Positions 26,322-34,421 are shown, counted from the stretch's first letter. The stretch is 42,501 nucleotides of DNA from Stramentimicrobium sp964525625 (GCA_964525625.1 CAZGKY010000003.1:1-42501), one strand, 5' to 3'. Notes: generated by a model from the letters alone, not told the origin. Numbers and translations: made by a program.

Positions 26322-27110
26322 ATGAAGATAGTGGTTTGCATCAAGCAGGTGCCAGCAACTAATGAGGCCAAAATTGATCCGGAGACAAAAAGGATAATCA
26401 GAGAAGGAGTAAAAGCCATCCTTAATCCTTTTGATACCTATGCTCTGGAAGAAGGGATCCAACTAAGGGAGAAATTTGGTGGTGAGGTTATAGCTCTCTC
26501 TATGGGTCCTCCCAAAGCGGAACAGATATTAAGAGAAGCCCTGGCTCTGGGAGTGAATAGAGCAATTCTGCTAAGTGATAGGAATTTTGCTGGTTCAGAT
26601 ACCTGGGCTACAAGTTATGTTCTGGCTCAAGCTATTAAAAGAATCGGTCAGGTAGATTTGGTAATTTGCGGGAAACAGGCTATTGATGGAGATACGGCAC
26701 AGGTAGGTCCAGGAATTGCTGCTCATTTGGGATGGGAGCAGGCAACTTATGTTATGGCAGTAGAAGAGCTGTCTTCTTCCTGCATCAGAGTGAAAAGAAT
26801 GCATGAGGACGGTTATGATATTTGTAAAATTTCCTTGCCAGCCTTGATAACTGTGGTAAAAGATGTAAATATTCCCCGGGTACCCACGCTCAAAGGATGG
26901 CTATTTTCACTTAAGCAAGACATTCCGGTATGGAAACCAGAAGATATCAAGGCTGTAAAAACAAAGATTGGACTTAATGGTTCACCAACCATGGTGGTAA
27001 AAATTGAACCACCTCCCCCCAGACAAACTAGAACCAAAAGGATTGAAGGAACAGCAAGAGAATGTGCTCTGAGTCTACTGCGAGAATTAAGAAGCCGTAA
27101 TATCATATAA
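26322..27110 (+). CDS. etfB: Electron transfer flavoprotein beta subunit
   Basis: A 262-residue EtfB/FixA protein. It starts MKIVVCIKQVPATNEAKID and contains NPFDTYALEEGIQL, ALSMGPPKAEQILREALALG, the family's AMP/flavin-loop DGDTAQVGPGIAAHLG, and ALITVVKDVNIPRVPTLKG. It begins 31 bases after the short MetF-like gene and is followed at once by etfA. EtfAB carries electrons between dehydrogenases and other carriers; some EtfAB complexes bifurcate electrons between NADH, ferredoxin and a third partner. No acyl-CoA dehydrogenase is seen here, so the likely partner is the MetF-like protein (inference). Confidence 0.93.
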   Translation: MKIVVCIKQVPATNEAKIDPETKRIIREGVKAILNPFDTYALEEGIQLREKFGGEVIALSMGPPKAEQILREALALGVNRAILLSDRNFAGSDTWATSYVLAQAIKRIGQVDLVICGKQAIDGDTAQVGPGIAAHLGWEQATYVMAVEELSSSCIRVKRMHEDGYDICKISLPALITVVKDVNIPRVPTLKGWLFSLKQDIPVWKPEDIKAVKTKIGLNGSPTMVVKIEPPPPRQTRTKRIEGTARECALSLLRELRSRNII

Positions 27111-27130
27111 TCTTGATAAAGGGTGACAGT

Positions 27131-28150
27131 ATGAAGGCTTTTACCGAATTGGAAAGGAAAAAGTATAATAATATTTGGGTAGTAGCAGAGGTTTCCTCAG
27201 GAAAAATACAATCGGTAACTTATGAATTAATAGGAACGGCCAAAGGTTTGGCTAAGCAGAGGAATAGCGAGGTATGGGTTGTTGTTCTAGGTTGGAGAGC
27301 AATAGAGAATTGGGATATGCTGTTTGCCTATGGTGCAGATGTATTAATAATAGTAGATAATCCGGTATGGTCTGGATTTATTGATGAACTAGAAGCGAAA
27401 ATATTGAAGAGACTTATCATCAGATATAAACCAGAGGTAGTAATATGTGGAGCAACCTCCAGAGGAAGAGCTTTAATTCCCAGGGTTGCCGTTATGATTC
27501 ATTCCGGACTTACCGCTGATTGTACTGGGCTTACTATTGATCCTGAGAATGGAGATCTTCTCCAGACCAGACCAGCTTTTGGTGGCAATATTATAGCTAC
27601 TATACGCAGTACCTTTTATCGACCTCAGATGGCTACTGTCAGACCAAGAGTTATGAAGATGCTGGAACCAGATTTCAACCGTACTGGCAGAATAATAAGA
27701 GAGAAGGTTCTTGCCAATGATATTAAAAAAGTCAAAGAGATAATTAGCATTTATCATGATACTGAAACCGCAGTCAATCTTGCTGATGCCCGTATAATAA
27801 TTTCAGGGGGAAGAGGAATGCAGGGGAAGAAGGGATTTGACCTCCTGAAAAGATTAGCTGAAAAAGTAGGAGGTGCAGCGGTAGGTGCTAGCAGAGCAGC
27901 GGTGGATGCCGGCTGGATCTCTTATGCCCATCAAGTGGGACAAACCGGGCAAACAGTGCAAGCAAAGGTATATATAGCCTGTGGTATTTCCGGACAGATT
28001 CAACATCTGGTAGGAATGCAGTCCAGTAACTTAATAATAGCTATTGACCAGAATCCCAATACGCCTATGATGCAAATAGCTGATATAGCAGTAATTGGGG
28101 ATGTCTTTACAATTATTCCAGAAATTATAAGACAGATAACCGAACTTTAA
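27131..28150 (+). CDS. etfA: Electron transfer flavoprotein alpha subunit
   Basis: A 339-residue EtfA/FixB protein. The C-terminal FAD domain is canonical: SGGRGMQGKKGFDLL, GASRAAVDAGWI, GQTGQTVQAKVYIACGISG, IQHLVGMQSSNLIIAI and ADIAVIGDVFTIIPEI. I choose ATG 27131 after AAAGGGTGAC; a TTG at 27113 is the only upstream alternative. No ferredoxin domain is fused to the N terminus, unlike some bifurcating EtfA proteins. The gene follows etfB closely, and a weak terminator lies after it. Confidence 0.93.
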   Translation: MKAFTELERKKYNNIWVVAEVSSGKIQSVTYELIGTAKGLAKQRNSEVWVVVLGWRAIENWDMLFAYGADVLIIVDNPVWSGFIDELEAKILKRLIIRYKPEVVICGATSRGRALIPRVAVMIHSGLTADCTGLTIDPENGDLLQTRPAFGGNIIATIRSTFYRPQMATVRPRVMKMLEPDFNRTGRIIREKVLANDIKKVKEIISIYHDTETAVNLADARIIISGGRGMQGKKGFDLLKRLAEKVGGAAVGASRAAVDAGWISYAHQVGQTGQTVQAKVYIACGISGQIQHLVGMQSSNLIIAIDQNPNTPMMQIADIAVIGDVFTIIPEIIRQITEL

Positions 28151-28180
28151 AAGCAGCAATAAGCTTCTCTTTGCTAGATG

Positions 28181-28217
28181 TAGGAAAGTTGATAATTTTC
28201 TGCTTCCTAAATTTTTT
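28181..28217 (+). terminator. Possible terminator or attenuator after etfA
   Basis: TAGGAAAG pairs with CTTCCTA (one bulge), followed by AAATTTTTT. The stem is modest. It may reduce read-through into the methyltransferase gene at 28248. Confidence 0.4.
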
Positions 28218-28247
28218 AAACTAATATAAGTAAAAGGAGATTGAGTT

Positions 28248-29060
28248 ATGCTAATTATTGGTGAAAAATTAAACTCCACCCGGGAAAGAGTTAGAAAGAT
28301 GATTGAAAGTAGAGATGTAAAATCTGTTCAAGATTTAGCTCGACAACAGGTAGAAGGAGGAGCACATATCCTCGATGTTAATGTCTCTGCAGCCAGTGGT
28401 AACCGAGAAGAGAATATGGAATGGCTGGTGAGAACCGTACAGGAGGCAGTAAATGTACCTCTATGTATTGATAGTCCCAATGCTCAAGAAATAGAAAGAG
28501 GTTTAGCAGTCCATAATTGGACCAGGGGCAAAGCCTTAATTAATTCTATTACTGCAGAAAAAGAGAAGATAGAAAGGCTGTTACCCACCATTAAAAAGTA
28601 TAAATGTAGGGTGGTAGCTCTGGTTATGGATGAAGCGGGTATTCCTGATAGTGCCCTAACACGAATTAAAATTGCTCAAAAATTAATAGTAACATTAACC
28701 GATGCTGGCATACCCTTTGCTGATATATTTATTGATCCCCTGGTAGTGCCCATTGGCACTAATGATCAGAATGGTTTAATAGTTTTGGATACTATTAGAG
28801 GGGTAAAGGAATCGTATCCTGAAGTTAGGACAGTGATAGGTTTAAGTAATATCTCTTATGGTCTTCCCGAAAGAAGACTTATTAATCAAGTTTTCATGGT
28901 TTTAGCTTTATCTAGTGGACTGGATGCAGCCATAATTGATTCTACCGATAAAAGATTGATGGCTATAATAAAAGCCTCCTTAACTCTTTTGGGCAAAGAT
29001 AAATATTGTTGTGAGTATATCAAAGCTTATCGTGAAGGAAAGTTTGATATAAATAAATAA
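28248..29060 (+). CDS. Methyltetrahydrofolate:corrinoid methyltransferase (AcsE/MtvA-like)
   Basis: A 270-residue pterin-binding barrel of the MeTr family, which moves a methyl group between tetrahydrofolate and a corrinoid protein. Family hallmarks are LIIGEKLNSTRERV, GGAHILDVNVSAASG, LCIDSPNAQEIE, KALINSITAEKEK, DIFIDPLVVPIGTNDQNG and IGLSNISYGLPERRLIN; these include the acidic and Asn residues that hold the pterin. Length matches AcsE/MtvA, so it is not full-length MetH. In this island it is the expected second methyltransferase, taking the methyl from the corrinoid protein at 24834 to THF. It ends the island. Confidence 0.92.
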   Translation: MLIIGEKLNSTRERVRKMIESRDVKSVQDLARQQVEGGAHILDVNVSAASGNREENMEWLVRTVQEAVNVPLCIDSPNAQEIERGLAVHNWTRGKALINSITAEKEKIERLLPTIKKYKCRVVALVMDEAGIPDSALTRIKIAQKLIVTLTDAGIPFADIFIDPLVVPIGTNDQNGLIVLDTIRGVKESYPEVRTVIGLSNISYGLPERRLINQVFMVLALSSGLDAAIIDSTDKRLMAIIKASLTLLGKDKYCCEYIKAYREGKFDINK

Positions 29061-29169
29061 TTTTTACCTGAAGCTATCTATATTTTTAATTATTTAATAA
29101 GATAGTAGATGACAAATACTTATAGTAGTAGGTGCTTTTAAAAATTTTATCCCTGGTCATAAAAATTGT

Positions 29170-29198
29170 TTGACAATTGATTTTATTGGATTTAATAT
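29170..29198 (+). promoter_or_regulatory. Sigma70-type promoter of the homocysteine gene set
   Basis: A perfect TTGACA (29170-29175) and TAATAT (29193-29198) are exactly 17 bases apart. The leader of about 110 bases to the next start holds no riboswitch that I can recognise. Confidence 0.7.
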
Positions 29199-29318
29199 TT
29201 AGGGAAATATTTTTACCAGAAAGTTTATATTCTTGGACTAATGAAATAGATCAGTTAATAGCAAATATTGAACTACACTGCAATATTCAGATTTTACAAT
29301 TAGGGATGGGTATTGATT

Positions 29319-30491
29319 ATGGGTAAGTTGAAAAGAACATATCAGGAAATCAATAAAAAAATTGCTCGTAAAGAAGCAGTGGTAATGACTGCAGAAGAGG
29401 TAATTACACTGAAAGAGGAGCAGGGAATAGAAAAAGCTGCTGAAATGGTGGACGTGGTAACCACTGGTACCTTTGGTCCTATGTGTTCCTCTGGGGCATT
29501 CTTTAATGTAGGACATAGTGATCCACCAATTAGAATGCAAAAAGTCTGGCTTAATGAGGTAATGGCTTATGCCGGTCTGGCTGCGGTGGATATTTATTTA
29601 GGTGCTACTCAATTATCAGAATCTGAGAGAAATGATTATGGAGGAGCACACGTTATTGAAGATTTTATTAAAGGGAAAAATATTAGATTAAAAGCACTTT
29701 CTGGTGGTACGGATTGCTATCCCGCTCGGGAAGTTGAAGCACTAATATCCAAAGAAACAGTTAACCAGGCCTTTATGGTTAATCCCCGTAATGCCTATCA
29801 GAATTATAATGTTGCTGTAAATCAATCAGCAAAAAAAATATATACCTATATGGGTATTCTTTTACCTGATTTAGGTAATGCTAATTACAGCACCAGCGGG
29901 CAATTGAGCCCTCTGTTAAATGATCCTGATTTGAGAACTGTTGGAATAGGGACACGTATCTTTATTGGTGGTACTGAAGGTTATGTTATTTGGGAGGGAA
30001 CTCAATTTAGCCCCAAATCTATTCCTATTTTAGAAAAAAGTACACTAGTAAAACGGGGAGCCACCTTGGCAGTAATAGGAGATTTGAAGAATATGCAACC
30101 TGATTTTATTCAAGCAGCCTATTTTGCTGGCTACGGTGTCTCTTTATATGTAGGTATTGGAATACCTATTCCCATTCTTGATGAGGATATTATGAGGTCA
30201 GTTAGCATAAAAGATGAAGAGATTTATACTGAGATTTTAGATTATAGTTGCCCACATCCTGAAAAACCTTCTCTTGGCTGGGTCAATTATGCTCAACTCA
30301 GGTCTGGTCAGATAGAGATTAAAGGTAAAAAAGTTCCCACCTCTTCTCTGTCCAGTTATGCCAAGGCAAGGATTATTGCTCATACTTTAAAAGAGTGGAT
30401 TGCAAAAGGGCAATTTTTACTGCAGGAACCCATTGCCCTTTTCTCCTCCTCAAAGGAATTGCACAGATTGAAAAGTATTAAAATTTATTAA
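29319..30491 (+). CDS. DUF39 homocysteine biosynthesis protein
   Basis: A 390-residue COG1900/DUF39 protein. In methanogens this family takes part in making homocysteine from aspartate semialdehyde using sulfide, without O-acylhomoserine. Two conserved cysteines are present: Cys56 in GPMCSSG and Cys133 in GTDCYPARE; two such cysteines carry persulfide or are essential in the archaeal enzyme. Other family parts are NYNVAVNQSAKKIYTYMG and GTRIFIGGTEGYVIWEGTQ. There is no C-terminal CBS pair as in some archaeal homologues. I choose ATG 29319; a TTG two codons earlier is less likely. The next two genes are its usual partners. Confidence 0.88.
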   Translation: MGKLKRTYQEINKKIARKEAVVMTAEEVITLKEEQGIEKAAEMVDVVTTGTFGPMCSSGAFFNVGHSDPPIRMQKVWLNEVMAYAGLAAVDIYLGATQLSESERNDYGGAHVIEDFIKGKNIRLKALSGGTDCYPAREVEALISKETVNQAFMVNPRNAYQNYNVAVNQSAKKIYTYMGILLPDLGNANYSTSGQLSPLLNDPDLRTVGIGTRIFIGGTEGYVIWEGTQFSPKSIPILEKSTLVKRGATLAVIGDLKNMQPDFIQAAYFAGYGVSLYVGIGIPIPILDEDIMRSVSIKDEEIYTEILDYSCPHPEKPSLGWVNYAQLRSGQIEIKGKKVPTSSLSSYAKARIIAHTLKEWIAKGQFLLQEPIALFSSSKELHRLKSIKIY

Positions 30492-30543
30492 TTAATAAGG
30501 ATCATCAAAATATTTCAGGAAAGATTCTGGGAGGAATGGATTA

Positions 30544-30951
30544 ATGATTAAGAAAAAAGCCATTTTACGTTTTGATTCCTCTACGGTAGAAAAGCCGATT
30601 ACCTATTATCTTATTAAGAAATACAACCTGTGGATTAATATCCTGCAAGCAAAATTTGAACCTTCTCTGGGAGGCAAATTGGTAATTGAAATACGTGGGG
30701 ATAAACGTCAGTTAGACCAAGCCTTTGCTTATCTAAAGGAGCAGAATATAACAGTAGATTTTTTAGAACAGGAAGTATCCTGGAATAAGATAAAATGTAA
30801 TCACTGTGGGGCCTGTGTATCCATTTGCCCGGTAGGTGCTTTAAAAATTAATCAGCAAACCTATTTTTTAGAATTCAATTTTCAGGATTGTGTAGTCTGT
30901 GGTTATTGTGCTGATGCCTGTCCGGTACAGGCTATTGAAATTATTTTTTAA
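30544..30951 (+). CDS. NIL-domain ferredoxin of homocysteine synthesis
   Basis: A 135-residue protein with an N-terminal NIL domain (about residues 5-78, a small ligand-binding fold first seen next to methionine transporters) and two [4Fe-4S] motifs. These are CNHCGACVSICP starting at Cys85 and CVVCGYCADACP starting at Cys116. In methanogens the NIL-ferredoxin protein works with the DUF39 protein in homocysteine formation, probably supplying electrons. It follows the DUF39 gene by 52 bases and precedes the UPF0280 gene by 27. Confidence 0.9.
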   Translation: MIKKKAILRFDSSTVEKPITYYLIKKYNLWINILQAKFEPSLGGKLVIEIRGDKRQLDQAFAYLKEQNITVDFLEQEVSWNKIKCNHCGACVSICPVGALKINQQTYFLEFNFQDCVVCGYCADACPVQAIEIIF

Positions 30952-30978
30952 TTACCTAAGCAGTAGCAAAAAATCTTT

Positions 30979-31743
30979 ATGGAAAAACAAAATTTTCCTT
31001 ATCAATTTGGTTTTGATCCCCAGCATTGCCTTCGCTCCTATCGTGAAATAATTAAGAGTTCTGATTTGGTTTCCTTTCAGGTCAAAGAAAAAGAGAGTGA
31101 TTTGTTAATCCAGGCTCCCATATTTTTAGAAAAAGAAGCACTTGCTTCTTTAAGATATTACCGGTCTATTCTGGAGCATTATATACAAAAAAATCCACTC
31201 TTTAGAACTACTCTTAAACCCTATCCTTGTGATAAAAATGCACCTCCCATAATACAGGAAATGATTGAGGTATCTGCACAATGTCAGGTGGGTCCTATGG
31301 CTTCTGTAGCTGGTTGTATTGCCCAGAATGTAGCACAGAGTTTACTTACTAAAACAGATGAAGTTATCATTGAGAATGGTGGTGATCTTTATATTAAAAG
31401 CCCTTTACTAAGAAGGGCAATTATCTATGCCGGGACTTCTCCTCTCAGTAACAAGTTATATCTCAGGATTGATGCACGTAAAAATGGTGTAGCCGTCTGT
31501 ACTTCTTCAGGTACAGTAGGTCCTTCCTTTAGTATGGGTAAGGCAGATGCAGTTACAGTAACTTCTTATTCTGCTGCTCTGGCTGATGCTGCTGCTACCG
31601 CTATTGGTAATATTATTCAAGAAAAAAAAGATATTTTTAAAGGACTAAATTTGGCACAAAGCATTGGTGGTATCTTAGGTGTAGTTATCATTAAAGAGGA
31701 TCAAATCGGGATTTGGGGAGAGATTGATTATGGATTAATTTAG
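30979..31743 (+). CDS. UPF0280 / ApbE-like protein
   Basis: A 254-residue member of UPF0280 (COG2122), distantly related to the FAD-binding ApbE fold. Typical segments are VGPMASVAGCIAQ, VIIENGGDLYIKS, GVAVCTSSGTVGPSFSMGKADAVTV and ALADAAATAIGNII. Its genes accompany the DUF39 and NIL-ferredoxin genes in many anaerobes, and it has been linked to the same homocysteine route. The exact reaction is not established to my knowledge. Confidence 0.88.
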   Translation: MEKQNFPYQFGFDPQHCLRSYREIIKSSDLVSFQVKEKESDLLIQAPIFLEKEALASLRYYRSILEHYIQKNPLFRTTLKPYPCDKNAPPIIQEMIEVSAQCQVGPMASVAGCIAQNVAQSLLTKTDEVIIENGGDLYIKSPLLRRAIIYAGTSPLSNKLYLRIDARKNGVAVCTSSGTVGPSFSMGKADAVTVTSYSAALADAAATAIGNIIQEKKDIFKGLNLAQSIGGILGVVIIKEDQIGIWGEIDYGLI

Positions 31744-32281
31744 ATTGGTTATATTAGCCTGGTAATTTGAAAATCCCCTCTACCACAAATTTTTTTCTGC
31801 AAACTAATTTGTAATCATATTATGAAAGAAAAAATTAATTAATGGAGAGGTATGGAGGTATGGGGGAGACACAAAATCAGATTCAATTTAAATCAACATA
31901 TACTTAGAACTAAAAATCCTATACTAAAATGCTGTTAGTTACTTTCCAACAATTAAATAAATTCTATACATTAGGCTACATACTGAGTTACAATTTTATT
32001 TAGTTATAAAAATCCACCTGCTAAGAAAGTGGTAATGGTTAAATAAAATGGTTTTACCATAAAAAGATTGAAATAGGCCCGATGATAATAGAGCACCTGA
32101 AGTCCCAGGTTGGTAATACCCTTGCTTAAGCAAGATTAAGGCTAAAGGTATAAATAAAAAATCGCCATAAAAAGAGCAAAAAAGTTAAATCCCTCACCGG
32201 GGTTCTTAAAGCCACCCGCTATACGGGTGCGATATTTACTACTACTCTTCTTAAGCAAAGAAATAGAAAAAAGGTGAAAAG
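31744..32281. other. Intergenic region with hairpins before the YgiQ gene
   Basis: No coding sequence is evident. The first 250 bases are AT-rich; TGGTA can pair with TACCA near 31760-31785 before a T-run, a weak terminator for the upstream operon. The last 210 bases are locally richer in GC and contain several hairpins, described separately as a candidate leader RNA. Confidence 0.5.
32076..32230 (+). ncRNA. Candidate structured leader RNA upstream of ygiQ
   Basis: Within AT-rich surroundings several stems are seen: ACCTG/CAGGT (32095-32110), the 14-base palindrome CTTGCTTAAGCAAG (32121-32134), and CACCCG/CGGGTG (32213-32229). GGCC at 32076-32079 can pair with GGCT at 32140-32143 and would close the first two into a three-way junction. 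I do not recognise a known riboswitch class. The structure is by eye only. Confidence 0.3.
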
Positions 32282-33967
32282 ATGTTTTTACCTACTACTA
32301 AAGAAGAAATGAAAAAATTAGGCTGGGCTAATCTGGATATAATTATAGTTACTGGGGATACCTATATTGATAGCTCCTTTATCGGAGCATCTCTTGTTGG
32401 TAAACTACTACTTAATGCTGGTTATCGGGTAGGAATAATTGCCCAGCCGGCTATTGATAATCCTCAAGATATTTGTCGCTTGGGAGAACCTGAACTGTTC
32501 TGGGGAGTGACAGCAGGTTCCTTAGATTCCATGGTGGCTAACTATACTGCTACTGGTAAGAAGAGAAAAAAAGATGATCTTACACCGGGGGGTATAAATA
32601 ACCGCAGACCGGATCGAGCTACTATTGTCTATAGTAATCTTATAAGAAGATATTTTAAAAAGACCAAACCAATCGTTCTGGGTGGCATTGAAGCGAGCTT
32701 AAGAAGGATAGCACACTATGATTTCTGGGATAATCAAATTAGACGCTCCATTTTATTTGATAGTAAAGCAGACATCTTGGTTTATGGAATGGCAGAAAAG
32801 AGTTTATTACAGCTGGCGGAGCAGATTAATAGGCCGGATTATCTTACCCAGATAAGAGGTATCTGTTATATATCAAAATTACCAACCCCAAACAGTATTG
32901 TTTTACCATCTTTTGCTGAAGTGAAAAAAGAACGAAAAAAATTTATCGAGATGTTTCATATCTTTTATGAGAATCAGAATCCCTTCTCTAGTAAAACCTT
33001 GGCTCAGAAATATGATGATCGCTATCTAATTCATAACCCTCCTTCTTTTCCTTTGACTGGTAAAGAGTTAGATGCCATATATGAACTGGATTATGAGAGA
33101 GAAGTACATCCTTATTATGGTCAGTGGGGTAAAGTAAGGGCTCTGGATACTATAAAGTTTTCCCTTACTTCTCATCGGGGATGCTTTGGAGAGTGTAATT
33201 TTTGTGCTATTACAGTACATCAGGGAAAGTGTATTCAATCAAGAAGCCAGGAGTCTATTCTGAGAGAGATTAAAAAAATAACATATCGGAAGGATTTTAA
33301 AGGATATATTCTGGATATAGGTGGTCCTACGGCCAACATGTATGGCTTGGGTTGTGTGCAAAAAAGAAAGGGGGATTATTGTGTAAGGCAACGCTGTTTG
33401 GTGCCTTCTTTTTGTGCCAATTTATCAGTTGACCATAAAGAACAGATCAAATTATTACGAGCAGTAAAGAAAATAAAAGGAATTAAAAAGGTATTTATAG
33501 CCTCTGGAATTCGCTATGATCTGGTATTAGCCGATCGGAAAAATGGTCAGCACTATCTGCGAGAGCTAATCAGAGATCATCTTTCCGGTCAATTAAAGAT
33601 TGCCCCGGAACATATAGAGGAAAAAATTCTAAAATTAATGGGTAAAGATGACCATAAGATGCTAAGGAAATTTAAAAAGTTATTTGATCGCATAAATAAT
33701 CAAGAAGGATGCAGACAATATCTTACCTATTATTTTATGGCTGCTCATCCTGGTTGTAGAGAAAAAGATATGCTTATTCTAAAAGAGTTTATTAAACGGG
33801 AGTTAAAGATAAAACCTCAGCAAGTCCAGATATTTATCCCAGCACCTTCTACTTATTCTGCCGTTATGTATTATACAGAAAGAAATCCTTTTACTGGAGA
33901 AAAAATTTTTGTGGAAAAAAAATCTAAAAACAGGGATAATCAGAAAAAAGTAGTTACAAATTGGTAA
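32282..33967 (+). CDS. YgiQ-family radical SAM protein
   Basis: A 561-residue UPF0313/YgiQ protein of unknown substrate. The N-terminal domain resembles a cobalamin-binding-like module (LDIIIVTGDTYIDSSFIGASLVGKLL, LGGIEASLRRIAHYDFW). The radical SAM cluster motif is CFGECNFC (CxxxCxxC) near residue 301. Downstream GIRYDL, SGQLKIAPEH and PAPSTYSAVMYYT are typical of the family. The protein is shorter than E. coli YgiQ, which has a longer C-terminal tail. ATG 32282 follows AAAAAGGTG. The gene stands alone between the homocysteine operon and the repeat patch. Confidence 0.93.
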   Translation: MFLPTTKEEMKKLGWANLDIIIVTGDTYIDSSFIGASLVGKLLLNAGYRVGIIAQPAIDNPQDICRLGEPELFWGVTAGSLDSMVANYTATGKKRKKDDLTPGGINNRRPDRATIVYSNLIRRYFKKTKPIVLGGIEASLRRIAHYDFWDNQIRRSILFDSKADILVYGMAEKSLLQLAEQINRPDYLTQIRGICYISKLPTPNSIVLPSFAEVKKERKKFIEMFHIFYENQNPFSSKTLAQKYDDRYLIHNPPSFPLTGKELDAIYELDYEREVHPYYGQWGKVRALDTIKFSLTSHRGCFGECNFCAITVHQGKCIQSRSQESILREIKKITYRKDFKGYILDIGGPTANMYGLGCVQKRKGDYCVRQRCLVPSFCANLSVDHKEQIKLLRAVKKIKGIKKVFIASGIRYDLVLADRKNGQHYLRELIRDHLSGQLKIAPEHIEEKILKLMGKDDHKMLRKFKKLFDRINNQEGCRQYLTYYFMAAHPGCREKDMLILKEFIKRELKIKPQQVQIFIPAPSTYSAVMYYTERNPFTGEKIFVEKKSKNRDNQKKVVTNW

Positions 33968-34030
33968 GTTAATAGAATTTTCTTCTTTTGTGCACTACAT
34001 CAATATTAAATTTTCTCTGAAAATAATTGT

Positions 34031-34047
34031 TTGACTATCCTGAGAAC
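34031..34047 (+). repeat. 17-bp direct repeat, left copy
   Basis: TTGACTATCCTGAGAAC, matching the copy at 34585-34601 with one difference. An inverted CCTCAGGA lies at 34070-34077 and could pair with CCTGAG of this copy. The two direct copies bracket the heptamer arrays and hairpin. Confidence 0.75.
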
Positions 34048-34139
34048 GGTTATTACTCAAGAATATGACTCCTCAGGACCCTAAAAAATTAGTTATTGTA
34101 CAAGTATATAGTTTTGGGTGGAAATAATTGAGAGCAGTA

Positions 34140-34181
34140 TGGTTTATAGTTGATAGTTTTTGGTTTATAGTTTTTAGTTAA
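34140..34181 (+). repeat. Heptamer array, left (six TRGTNNN units)
   Basis: Six consecutive 7-base units read TGGTTTA, TAGTTGA, TAGTTTT, TGGTTTA, TAGTTTT, TAGTTAA. Each begins T(A/G)GT. The same unit in the opposite orientation builds the arrays at 34226 and 34470. Confidence 0.8.
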
Positions 34182-34225
34182 ATATCTTTTGGGTATAATG
34201 GTGGGCTATAATTAACACACCATGA

Positions 34226-34281
34226 AATACTATATACTAAAGACTAAATACCAAATACTAACGACCAACGACTATCGACGA
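34226..34281 (-). repeat. Heptamer array, middle (eight units, inverted)
   Basis: On the plus strand eight consecutive units read AATACTA, TATACTA, AAGACTA, AATACCA, AATACTA, ACGACCA, ACGACTA, TCGACGA. These are reverse complements of the T(A/G)GTNNN unit; the last is degenerate. The array abuts the palindromic hairpin. Confidence 0.8.
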
Positions 34282-34285
34282 TTTT

Positions 34286-34320
34286 GTCATTGCGAAGCGC
34301 ATAGCGCTGAAGCAATCTCA
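34286..34320. repeat. REP-like palindromic element
   Basis: ATTGC (34289-34293) pairs with GCAAT (34312-34316), and AGCGC (34296-34300) pairs with GCGCT (34304-34308) around an ATA loop. The form resembles the GTCATTGCGA...GCAATCTC intergenic palindromes scattered through many uncultured and anaerobic bacterial genomes. Confidence 0.65.
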
Positions 34321-34421
34321 TCCACTTCTACCCGAGGAGAATTAAACCAGAGAGTGGCTGGCAGGACAGGAAAAGGAGGAAAAAGATGGACTAAATTGAG
34401 TTAATTTTTTTATAGATAGTG

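Noticed and set aside
29199..29318. SAM riboswitch in the leader of the homocysteine genes
   Set aside because: I could not find the conserved SAM-I core or a terminator/antiterminator pair.
32091..32125. TPP riboswitch, suggested by ACCTGA and GGTAATACC strings
   Set aside because: The conserved CTGAGA and CAGCG elements are missing and the downstream gene is not a thiamine gene.
34222..34404. A 60-codon open frame
   Set aside because: It translates the heptamer array and palindrome; no ribosome site and no protein-like composition.
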